52,788 bases of DNA from Phycicoccus sp. (GTDB lineage: Bacteria; Actinomycetota; Actinomycetes; Actinomycetales; Dermatophilaceae), in assembly GCA_017993715.1 (NCBI GenBank), contig JAGOME010000024.1, positions 1 through 52,788 of the forward strand. The letters are read 5' to 3'. Numbering within the stretch: the stretch's first letter is position 1; each line of letters opens with the position of its first letter. The position numbers were made by a program, and so were the translations under genes. Positions 27,207 to 34,963 of the stretch are shown one piece after another. The notes beneath the pieces were generated by a model. The model searched no databases and was not told the origin of the DNA. It worked only from the letters and a program-made list of their open reading frames with translations.

Positions 27207-27938
27207 ATGGGGACCGACACGAATATCACCCTTGCTCTCCTGCACAGCCCGGTGGTGGGACCGGACACCGTGGAGCCGACCGCGCAGGCTCTCACTGCAC
27301 TCGGTTACACCGTCTTTGTGCCCTCCCTGGTCGGGGTGTTCGATGTCGAGGACGTGGGACGGCTCGATGTCATCGATCGACTGATGGGGCAGCTGAACCG
27401 GATCGACGGACCGCTGGTGCTCCTGGCCCACAGCGGCGCCGGGCCACTGCTGGGCGAGCTCACGGTGCGCCTGCCCGACGTTGTCGGACACATCTATATC
27501 GATGCGTCTCTGCCCGCGCCCGGCAGCGCCTGGGTCGATGAGGTGACCTTCGAACTGGCCGCTCGCCTCAAGTCACTCGTGCGCGACGGCCGCCTCCCGG
27601 CGTGGAACGAGTGGTTTGACGATGTCTCCCTGCCCACGTTGACCGAGTTGCCGCTCGTGCCCTGGACGTGGTTCACCGAACCGGCCGGGCCCGGGGCTTT
27701 GCCTGGGAGTTGGGCGTATCTGAGCCTGACCGATCGCTATCCCGAGGCCGTGTCTCGGGCTGTCGACGCGGAGGTCCCCATGATCCACCTGGGCATCCAG
27801 CACCTCGGGACCATGCTCTATCCGCAGGAGGTGGCGGCCGCCATCGGGCAGTTGCTCGACCGACTCCTGGAGGAGCACATGACCGAGTCCGCCGACTACA
27901 GCCGGGGGACGAAGCTGTACCCGTCAAGCGCTTCGTAG
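27207..27938 (+). CDS. alpha/beta hydrolase-like protein
   Basis: A protein of 243 residues with an alpha/beta-hydrolase outline: an N-terminal strand LALLHSPVVG, the nucleophile-elbow candidate LLAHSGAGPLLGEL and HIYIDASLP. The triad histidine is probably in IHLGIQHLGT near the C-terminus. The substrate is unknown. Its last 43 bp overlap the 3' end of the convergent gene at 27896. The 222-bp spacer 26985-27206 between dxs and this gene holds a minus-strand TAGAAT (27106-27111) that could be the dxs -10 box, and nothing else recognised. Confidence 0.7.
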   Translation: MGTDTNITLALLHSPVVGPDTVEPTAQALTALGYTVFVPSLVGVFDVEDVGRLDVIDRLMGQLNRIDGPLVLLAHSGAGPLLGELTVRLPDVVGHIYIDASLPAPGSAWVDEVTFELAARLKSLVRDGRLPAWNEWFDDVSLPTLTELPLVPWTWFTEPAGPGALPGSWAYLSLTDRYPEAVSRAVDAEVPMIHLGIQHLGTMLYPQEVAAAIGQLLDRLLEEHMTESADYSRGTKLYPSSAS

Positions 27939-28318
27939 ACCAGACCCGCCGCCCGTTGGGCCGCGACCAACCGAGCCCCCTCCAGCTCCAGGGAGGCCAG
28001 GACGTCGTGCACGCCCTCCGGACCGATCTGCTCCCCGAGGTCGACTCGGATGCCGCGGTAACCCTCACGCATGGCCTCGACCTGGGCAGCCAGATGCCGT
28101 CGGGTGAGCCACGCCAGAGCGAGCGGGTGCCGCCGCCACGCCGCATATTGGCGATACTCCGAAGGGCAGTGATCGAGCAGCCAGACCACGGCCGATTGTT
28201 GCCACCCCGGTGCGTCCGGAGGCGGCACCCCACGAGGCCAACCCGGCGGCCCCGTCCGCGCGCGGCCTCCAGGCGAACCCGGGCTCGCAGCCCGGCGCGG
28301 AGGCGGCTGTTCGTACAC
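27896..28318 (-). CDS. hypothetical protein
   Basis: A protein of 140 residues. The first 35 residues are Pro/Arg/Gly-rich and probably disordered. The rest is helical and well formed (WLLDHCPSEYRQYAAWRRHPLALAWLTRRHLAAQVEAMREGYR, then VHDVLASLELEGARLVAAQRAAGLVYEAL). No family was recognised. It has normal codon use for this genome and overlaps the 3' end of the convergent hydrolase gene by 43 bp. Confidence 0.65.
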   Translation of the reverse strand: MYEQPPPRRAASPGSPGGRARTGPPGWPRGVPPPDAPGWQQSAVVWLLDHCPSEYRQYAAWRRHPLALAWLTRRHLAAQVEAMREGYRGIRVDLGEQIGPEGVHDVLASLELEGARLVAAQRAAGLVYEALDGYSFVPRL

Positions 28319-28487
28319 CTGTTCGAGAATACGCGGCCATCCCGCCCCCGAGAAACCCCATCGCCTGAACCGGTCTCAGCCCTCCCGTCGAGATGACCCG
28401 ACACGCTGAGGCTCGCGCGGCATTCGTCCGCGTGTCGCGTCACCTCGACGCGGTGGTCCGCAGACACGGCGCCCCGCACGGCTGAAA

Positions 28488-28493
28488 TAGAAT
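28488..28493 (+). promoter_or_regulatory. candidate -10 box upstream of the CNNM gene
   Basis: TAGAAT matches the TATAAT consensus at four of six positions and would start transcription at about 28500, where an ATG begins a 19-codon ORF. No good -35 is seen. The 243-bp divergent spacer 28319-28561 also holds an imperfect inverted repeat at 28395-28441 whose core CGACACGC/GCGTGTCG (28399-28406, 28430-28437) could be an operator. Confidence 0.45.
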
Positions 28494-28499
28494 GCCGCG

Positions 28500-28559
28500 A
28501 TGGACGACTATCGAAGTATCGGCCGTTCACCCGCCGGCGCGATCGGGGGTGAACGGTAG
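28500..28559 (+). CDS. putative 19-aa leader peptide ahead of the CNNM gene
   Basis: ATG at 28500, 19 codons (MDDYRSIGRSPAGAIGGER), TAG at 28557-28559, then the CNNM gene GTG at 28562 after 2 bp. The ATG sits about where transcription from the upstream TAGAAT would begin, so the ORF could be leaderless. The second half of the ORF contains a hairpin covering the downstream ribosome site. A translated leader that opens this hairpin is a coherent reading, but there is no direct evidence of expression. Confidence 0.4.
   Translation: MDDYRSIGRSPAGAIGGER
28523..28556 (+). promoter_or_regulatory. hairpin over the CNNM ribosome-binding site
   Basis: CCGTTCACCC (28523-28532) pairs perfectly with GGGTGAACGG (28547-28556) around a 14-nt loop. 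The GGGGG at 28545-28549, the only purine-rich site before the GTG at 28562, is partly in the stem. Structure and position suggest translational control; no known riboswitch class was recognised. Confidence 0.5.
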
Positions 28560-28561
28560 CC

Positions 28562-29875
28562 GTGGACACCCAGACCTGGATCAACGTCGGACTGGTCGTC
28601 CTCTTCGTCCTTATCGGTGGAGTCTTTGCCGCCACCGAGATCGCCCTGGTCTCCCTGCGCGAGAGTCAGCTCGCCGCCCTTGAGCGGGCCAGTGCTCGGG
28701 GCGCCCGCGTCGCCGCCGTGGCCCGCGACCCCAACCGGTTCCTGGCCGCCGTGCAGATCGGCGTCACCGTGACCGGTTTCCTCTCGGCCGCCTACGGCGG
28801 CTCGACGATCGCCCCGGACTTCGTGCCGTCGCTCATGGGTCTCGGTCTGTCGGAGGGAGCCGCTGACACCGTCGCCCTTGTCGGCATGACGCTGATCATT
28901 GCCTACCTCTCGCTCGTCCTCGGCGAGCTGGTCCCCAAACGCCTCGCGCTGCAGAAGGCGACCACGGTGGCTCTCGCCGTGACGCCGGCACTCGACCGCT
29001 TCTCGGTCCTCATGCGACCGGTCATCGCCCTGCTGTCCCTGTCGACCAACGCCGTCGTGCGCCTCCTCGGCGGTGACCCGAATGCCGGTGGCGAGACTCT
29101 CACCGAGGAGGAACTGCGCGACCTCGTCATCTCCCACGAGGCCCTCGATGACCAGGAGCGGCGGATCCTGCGCGATGTGTTCGCGGCCTCGGACACGACG
29201 GTCGAGGAGGCGATGCGCCCCCGCGGCGACGTCACCTTCGTCCGGGGCGATCTGCCGCTGCCGCAGGCCGCTCAGCAGCTGCGCGAGCTGCCCTGGTCCC
29301 GCTACCCCGTCACCGGCGACAACGTCGACGACCTCATCGGCGTGCTCCACATTCGCGAGCTCATCGGCGTCGCCACCGGCGACCCCCGCCGCGTGCGCGA
29401 TGTCGCCCGCCCGCTGCTCCTGCTCCCCGGCAGCAAGCGCGTGCTGCCCTCCGTGGCGCTCATGCGCGAGCAGGGTCGGCACCTGGCTGTCGTCGTCGAC
29501 GAATACGGCGGGACCGACGGGATCGTCACCCTCGAGGACCTCGTCGAGGAGCTCGTGGGCGAGATCCGCGACGAGTACGACGCGCCCGAACCGAGGACCA
29601 CAACACCAGAGGCGGTGGGTTCGCTCGATGCCGGGATGACGCTCGAGCACTTCGCCGAGATGACCGGTGTCGCCCTGCCGGACGGCAGTTACGAAACAGT
29701 GGCCGGCTTCGTCATGGCGCGCCTCGAACGCATCCCCAAGGTGGGCGACGTCGTCGACCTCGACGAGGACGCCGGACGGATCGAGGTCGTCGCCATGACG
29801 GGCAACCGGGTCACCCGGGTTGCCCTTCGCCCCAGCGTCCAGGAGCCGACGGACCACCCGGACGACACCACCTAG
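28562..29875 (+). CDS. CNNM/CorC-family (hemolysin C-like) membrane protein
   Basis: An inner-membrane protein of 437 residues. The N-terminal DUF21/CNNM domain (residues 1-180) has about four helices and the signature AATEIALVSLRESQLAALE. Two CBS domains follow (AMRPRGDVTFVRGDLPL; VARPLLLLPGSKRVLPS, with VVDEYGGTDGIVTLEDLVEELVGEI). The C-terminal CorC/HlyC domain has GSYETVAGFVMARLERIPKVGD. Relatives act in Mg2+ and cobalt homeostasis. It has a GTG start and a preceding leader ORF and hairpin. It converges on the hydrogenase cluster with an 18-bp gap. Confidence 0.93.
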   Translation: MDTQTWINVGLVVLFVLIGGVFAATEIALVSLRESQLAALERASARGARVAAVARDPNRFLAAVQIGVTVTGFLSAAYGGSTIAPDFVPSLMGLGLSEGAADTVALVGMTLIIAYLSLVLGELVPKRLALQKATTVALAVTPALDRFSVLMRPVIALLSLSTNAVVRLLGGDPNAGGETLTEEELRDLVISHEALDDQERRILRDVFAASDTTVEEAMRPRGDVTFVRGDLPLPQAAQQLRELPWSRYPVTGDNVDDLIGVLHIRELIGVATGDPRRVRDVARPLLLLPGSKRVLPSVALMREQGRHLAVVVDEYGGTDGIVTLEDLVEELVGEIRDEYDAPEPRTTTPEAVGSLDAGMTLEHFAEMTGVALPDGSYETVAGFVMARLERIPKVGDVVDLDEDAGRIEVVAMTGNRVTRVALRPSVQEPTDHPDDTT

Positions 29876-29893
29876 ACCCGATCCTGAATGCCG

Positions 29894-30667
29894 TCAGGCA
29901 CCACGCCCCAGGCGAACGTTGGTGCGTTCCACCTGCAGGCGGGTCGAGGCCACGAGGTCATCGGCCTCGGTCGTGGAAAGCCTGTCGCACAGGAAGCCCC
30001 AGTGCACCGCGACGTGGTCGCCGTCTGTGATCGCGTCCGTGAAATACCCATCGGCCGTGCGTCGTCGCACCTGCTCGCGACGTGGGACGGACACCCCCAA
30101 AGTGTGTCCGTCCCACGTCAGCGTATCGACCTCGATGACGGCCTGGTCATCATCGAGATCGATGACCCGACCCGCCCGGATCCGGCAGGAGTCCAGGACG
30201 TGCAGCGGCTCGGGTAGTCCGGTGCGCAGCAGGCGCGACCAGGGGTAGACGCCGAGCACGTGGAACGCGTGGGTCGGCGCCACCTCGTCGAGCAGGTCTG
30301 GTCCCAGATGCTTCCAATAGTGCCCAGCCTGGGACCCGAATCGGTCGAGCAACAACGCGCCGAATGCCGTGCGCTGCACTCTGTCGGTCAGCGCGGTGGT
30401 CGTCCAGTAGGCCCGACCCACCTGCGGGGAGAGCGGGTCGAGGTCGATCCCCACCGCCGCGAGGGACTCGGCCAGCAGGGACTGGTACGGCCAGGCCCCG
30501 GAGAACTGGCGGGCCAGGCGCGGCACATCGACCTGCGGGCCACCGCCGCAGGCCACCTGCTGCAGGGCAGCCGCCGTGGCCGGTCCGCAGTAGCCCAACG
30601 CATTGGGCGCATGCGCATACCGGGCGAACAGCCGGTGGCCTGGCGACACGGCATTCGCGATGGTCAC
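29894..30667 (-). CDS. hydrogenase-cluster protein of unknown function (DUF6390-like)
   Basis: A protein of 257 residues, last in the hydrogenase transcript, 10 bp after hypD. Features include LFARYAHAPNALGYCGP near the start, WPYQSLLAESLAAVGIDLDPLSPQVGRAYW, HAFHVLGVYPWSRLL and a beta-rich C-terminal part (VIDLDDDQAVIEVDTLTWDG, HVAVHWGFLCDRLS). From memory it resembles DUF6390 proteins linked to [NiFe]-hydrogenase loci; the activity is unknown. The GTG at 30667 is chosen because the conserved part begins there; the frame upstream overlaps hypD. Confidence 0.7.
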   Translation of the reverse strand: MTIANAVSPGHRLFARYAHAPNALGYCGPATAAALQQVACGGGPQVDVPRLARQFSGAWPYQSLLAESLAAVGIDLDPLSPQVGRAYWTTTALTDRVQRTAFGALLLDRFGSQAGHYWKHLGPDLLDEVAPTHAFHVLGVYPWSRLLRTGLPEPLHVLDSCRIRAGRVIDLDDDQAVIEVDTLTWDGHTLGVSVPRREQVRRRTADGYFTDAITDGDHVAVHWGFLCDRLSTTEADDLVASTRLQVERTNVRLGRGA

Positions 30668-30677
30668 GGCGACCCCG

Positions 30678-31811
<1,134 letters not shown>

Positions 31812-31840
31812 GGGAGGGTCCTTTCGGGGAATGCCGCGGG

Positions 31841-32110
31841 CTACAGGGAACTGGACGTGAAGGCATCCATCTCGGCCTCGTACTCGGCTTCGAGCTTCTT
31901 GATCTGCTCGAGCGTCGTTTGGGCCTCGGCCTCGTCGATCTTGGCCATGGCAAAGCCGACGTGGACCAACACCCAGTCCCCCTCCTGCAGGCCCTCGTCG
32001 GCGAGCAGCCGCACGCTGATGGTGCGCTGCACACCGGAGACGTCAACCTTGGCGAGATAGTCGTCGGCGTCGACTGTGGCGACGACTTGACCGGGGATAC
32101 CGAGACACAT
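31841..32110 (-). CDS. hypC: hydrogenase maturation chaperone HypC (copy 1)
   Basis: A small chaperone of 89 residues that carries the iron centre with HypD and delivers it to the large subunit. The essential N-terminal MCLGIPGQV with Cys2 is present, and VGDW-like GDWVLVHVGFAMAKIDEAEA matches the family. The acidic C-terminal helix (LEQIKKLEAEYEAEMDAF) is longer than in the second copy. It lies between hypE and hypD. Confidence 0.96.
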   Translation of the reverse strand: MCLGIPGQVVATVDADDYLAKVDVSGVQRTISVRLLADEGLQEGDWVLVHVGFAMAKIDEAEAQTTLEQIKKLEAEYEAEMDAFTSSSL

Positions 32111-32143
32111 ATGGCTCTCCTGGAACGCTTTTCGGACGGGTGA

Positions 32144-33259
32144 TCAGCAGATGCGGGGCAGTGGATCGCCGACGAGCATGTCGACGATCCGGCTGCCGCC
32201 GAACGGGGTGCGCAGCACGACGATGCCCGGGGGCTCCTCCACGACCTCGCCGATGACGACGGCATCGGCGGCGACCTCGTGGGCACGCATGGCGGCCAGG
32301 GCGGCATCGACCTCCTGCACCGGGACGACGGCCACGAACCGGCCCTCGTTGGCGACGTAGAGCGGGTCAATGCCGAGCAGGTCGCAGGCGCCGAGCACCA
32401 CGGGACGCACGGGCAAACGTTCCTCCTCGAGGACCACCCCGATGCCGGCGCTCTTGGCCAGCTCGTTGCAGACCGTGCCGACGCCGCCACGGGTGGCGTC
32501 GCGCATCCACCGGGTGCCCGGGGCGGCAGCGAGCAGATCCGCGATGACCGAGGCGAGGGAGGCCGTGTCGGAGGCAATGTCGGCCTCGAGATTGAGCTCG
32601 CCGCGGGCGAGCAGCACCGCCATGCCGTGGTCCCCCATGGGACCGGAGAGAATGACGCGGTCACCGGGCTGGACCCGATCCGGACCGAGTCGACGGTCAC
32701 TCGGGACCACCCCGACCCCGGCGGTGTTGATGAAGAGCCCGTCGGCGGCGCCTTTGGCCACGACTTTGGTGTCGCCGGTGACGATCGTGACCCCGGCCTT
32801 GGCGGCGGCCTGCGACATGTCGGCAACGATCTCGCGCAGCGTCGTGATGGGCAGGCCCTCCTCGATGACGAACCCGGCCGAGATCCACTGGGGCACAGCC
32901 CCGGACACCGCAAGATCGTTGACCGTGCCGTGCACGGCGAGGTGCCCGATGGAGCCGCCCGGGAACCGCAGGGGCTGCACGACGTAGGAGTCGGTGGAGA
33001 AGGCGAGTCGCTCCCCCGTGGGCAGGGTCAGGACGGCCGCATCTCCGAGCTGTTCGAGGGTGTCGTTGCGGAAGGCCTCAAGGAAGACCGCGTCGGTCAG
33101 GGCCGCGCTGGACTTGCCTCCGGCGCCGTGGGCGAGAGTGACCACATCCTCGAGGAGGCGAGGTCGTCGCTGTCGGAAACTGTCGATCCGGGCGAGCATC
33201 TCGGCTTCCCGCGTGGCCAATCGCTGGGCGCGGGCGTCGGTGTCCGGGGTGGTGGTCAT
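32144..33259 (-). CDS. hypE: hydrogenase maturation protein HypE
   Basis: A 371-residue enzyme that dehydrates the carbamoyl group on its own C-terminal cysteine to thiocyanate, giving the CN ligands. The protein ends exactly in PRIC, the required C-terminus. AIRS-type ATP-binding blocks are visible (HGAGGKSS, VHGTVNDLAVSGAVP, TGDTKVV, DATRGGVGTVCNELA). The start overlaps the stop of the upstream SIS gene (ATGA). Confidence 0.97.
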   Translation of the reverse strand: MTTTPDTDARAQRLATREAEMLARIDSFRQRRPRLLEDVVTLAHGAGGKSSAALTDAVFLEAFRNDTLEQLGDAAVLTLPTGERLAFSTDSYVVQPLRFPGGSIGHLAVHGTVNDLAVSGAVPQWISAGFVIEEGLPITTLREIVADMSQAAAKAGVTIVTGDTKVVAKGAADGLFINTAGVGVVPSDRRLGPDRVQPGDRVILSGPMGDHGMAVLLARGELNLEADIASDTASLASVIADLLAAAPGTRWMRDATRGGVGTVCNELAKSAGIGVVLEEERLPVRPVVLGACDLLGIDPLYVANEGRFVAVVPVQEVDAALAAMRAHEVAADAVVIGEVVEEPPGIVVLRTPFGGSRIVDMLVGDPLPRIC

Positions 33260-33957
33260 CGAAGGTCTCCGAGGGGGGTGGGGTCGGCGGCCCGGCGGCT
33301 GCCCGACCGTCGGTGTTGGGCGAGAGCGGTCTGGGCGTGCTGCCAGAGGGCGTGGCCGAGGACGGCCTGGCTCTCCTGGATGCGGTGGATGCTCTGGCTG
33401 GGGACGGTGAAGCAGTGGTCGACGTCATCGGCGGCCGCCATCGCTCCGCCGTCGTAGCCGGCGAACGCGATGGTGAGCAGGCCGCCTCGGCGCGCCTGCG
33501 CGAGTCCGCGCAACAGGTCGTCGCTGTTGCCGGAGGTCGACAGGGCGATGGCGACGTCGCGGTCGGTGCCGTGGGCGATGAGCTGACGACTGAAAATGAG
33601 CTCGAAACCCACATCGTTGCCCAGAGCTGTGACCACGGCCTGGTCGTCGGTCAGCGACCAGGCCGGCACCGCCCGGCCCTGCGCTGGGTTGCGGAACATG
33701 GCCGCCAAGGTGGCGGCGTCTGTGGACGATCCGCCGTTGCCGAACGTGAACAGTCGCCCACCCGCAGCGAACCGCTCCCCCATGGCCACACCGGCGACGG
33801 CGAGCTCGGCGGCCATGGCCGTCAGACATTGCTGTTGGAGTTCGCGGCTCTGGGTGGCCTTGGCCCGGGCGGAGCGGGCCAGGTCGGCCAGCAGCGACGG
33901 CGCGTCGCTTTCCTGCGCCTCGATGAAGGGATAGAGGAATCCGGTGGTGTCGCTCAT
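33256..33957 (-). CDS. GmhA-like SIS-domain protein, probably not an active isomerase
   Basis: A protein of 233 residues aligning along its length with sedoheptulose-7-phosphate isomerase GmhA: the phosphate loops FGNGGSSTDAA (72-82) and LSTSGNSDD (139-147) and the RIQE helix (192-195). Against E. coli GmhA from memory, two active-site residues are changed: His61 aligns with Thr83 and Glu65, the catalytic base, with Met87. Gln172 and His180 are kept (Gln194, His202). DiaA is a known non-enzymatic GmhA homologue. It is coupled by 4-bp overlaps to the SIS-HypC fusion upstream and hypE downstream, so a role in hydrogenase maturation is likelier than heptose synthesis. Confidence 0.85.
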   Translation of the reverse strand: MSDTTGFLYPFIEAQESDAPSLLADLARSARAKATQSRELQQQCLTAMAAELAVAGVAMGERFAAGGRLFTFGNGGSSTDAATLAAMFRNPAQGRAVPAWSLTDDQAVVTALGNDVGFELIFSRQLIAHGTDRDVAIALSTSGNSDDLLRGLAQARRGGLLTIAFAGYDGGAMAAADDVDHCFTVPSQSIHRIQESQAVLGHALWQHAQTALAQHRRSGSRRAADPTPLGDLR

Positions 33958-34709
33958 GCCACGCCTCCGTGGTCATCGAACTCGAGCCGGGTCAGGGCCG
34001 AGCCGGCATGCACGATCACCAGATCGCCGACGGTGACTGGTCCGACGAGGGTCACGTCGACCTCTTCCTCACCGTCGGCGGTGCGCACCCACGCGGGGGC
34101 GTAGTCCTCGACGGGCACCTCGACGACTTCGCCGAGCCGGCCCTCGTCGGAGCAGGTGACACACACGTCATCGGTGCACTCGGCGGGGTCCGGCGCGCGC
34201 AGCAGGCCCGGATGCTCGAAGCACACGTGGGTCAACTCCCACAGCAGGTGATATAGCAGGACGAACCGGCCGGTCATCGGCACCAGCGGATCGTCCGAGT
34301 CGATCCACAAGACCTGGTCGGCGCTGCCGACCTCGGGGCGTGGCCCGTGCCCGATCCACACCGTGTCGGCGCCCCAGGCGGGGGCCCGGCGCATCAGGTC
34401 ACGGACCTGAGGGTCGTCGGCCGCGGCCACGGCGACGACGACATCTCCGGCGCGCACGGCCGTGCGCGCCTGGGCCAGCAGATCGGCCCCCACGAGGGCG
34501 ACCGCGGGCAGCGCCCTCGTCCCGACCACGACGGGGTGGACGAACTCGACGGCGATGTGGTGAGCATGCGGCTCCCACCGCGGGGACGTCACCCACAAGG
34601 TGGCGCCGCGGTGGAAGGCTCGAGCCAGAGACAGGGCGGCCCGCGAGAGGTCGTCCGCGAGATCGGCGTCGACGAGGTCGACCGGCTCGGACGTCGTGAC
34701 CAGGGTCAT
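33954..34709 (-). CDS. SIS-like domain fused to a HypC-like domain
   Basis: A protein of 251 residues. The first ~165 residues look like a degenerate SIS fold (LARAFHRGATLWV, AGDVVVAVAAADDPQVRDLMRRAPAWGADTVWIG, VPMTGRFVLLYHLLWELTHVCFEHPGLL). A cysteine-rich linker (CTDDVCVTCSDEG) leads into a HypC/HupF-type beta-barrel ending in VTVGDLVIVHAGSALTRLE. In normal HypC the functional Cys is residue 2; here the corresponding cysteine is internal (in TCSDEGRLGEVV). The gene overlaps hypC copy 2 and the GmhA-like gene by 4 bp each. Confidence 0.8.
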   Translation of the reverse strand: MTLVTTSEPVDLVDADLADDLSRAALSLARAFHRGATLWVTSPRWEPHAHHIAVEFVHPVVVGTRALPAVALVGADLLAQARTAVRAGDVVVAVAAADDPQVRDLMRRAPAWGADTVWIGHGPRPEVGSADQVLWIDSDDPLVPMTGRFVLLYHLLWELTHVCFEHPGLLRAPDPAECTDDVCVTCSDEGRLGEVVEVPVEDYAPAWVRTADGEEEVDVTLVGPVTVGDLVIVHAGSALTRLEFDDHGGVA

Positions 34710-34960
34710 GTCGGCACCTCCTGGACGGCATCGTCGAGCAGTCCGACCGATCGCATGAGCGCGATGGTCTTGTGCGCCTCGGCCTCCTCCATCCGGGTCA
34801 GGGCGAAGCCGGCGTGCACGATCGTCCAGTCGCCGACCACCAGGTCCGGCAGGTAGTCCAGGCGGATGACCCGCTCCTCACCGACGAAGTCAGCCGCCGC
34901 ATACAGGCCGCGCTCGTCCTGCCAACGGCGCACGAGACGTCCGGGAACTCCGAGGCACAT
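34706..34960 (-). CDS. hypC: hydrogenase maturation chaperone HypC (copy 2)
   Basis: A protein of 84 residues beginning MCLGVPGRLV with Cys2 in place and containing VGDWTIVHAGFALTRMEEAEA. It diverges from copy 1 in the middle (WQDERGLYAAADFVGEERVIRL), so the two are not a recent duplication. It follows hypF by 3 bp and overlaps the SIS-HypC fusion. The C-terminal helix of its HypC core resembles that of the fusion protein more than that of copy 1. Confidence 0.95.
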   Translation of the reverse strand: MCLGVPGRLVRRWQDERGLYAAADFVGEERVIRLDYLPDLVVGDWTIVHAGFALTRMEEAEAHKTIALMRSVGLLDDAVQEVPT

Positions 34961-34963
34961 GGG

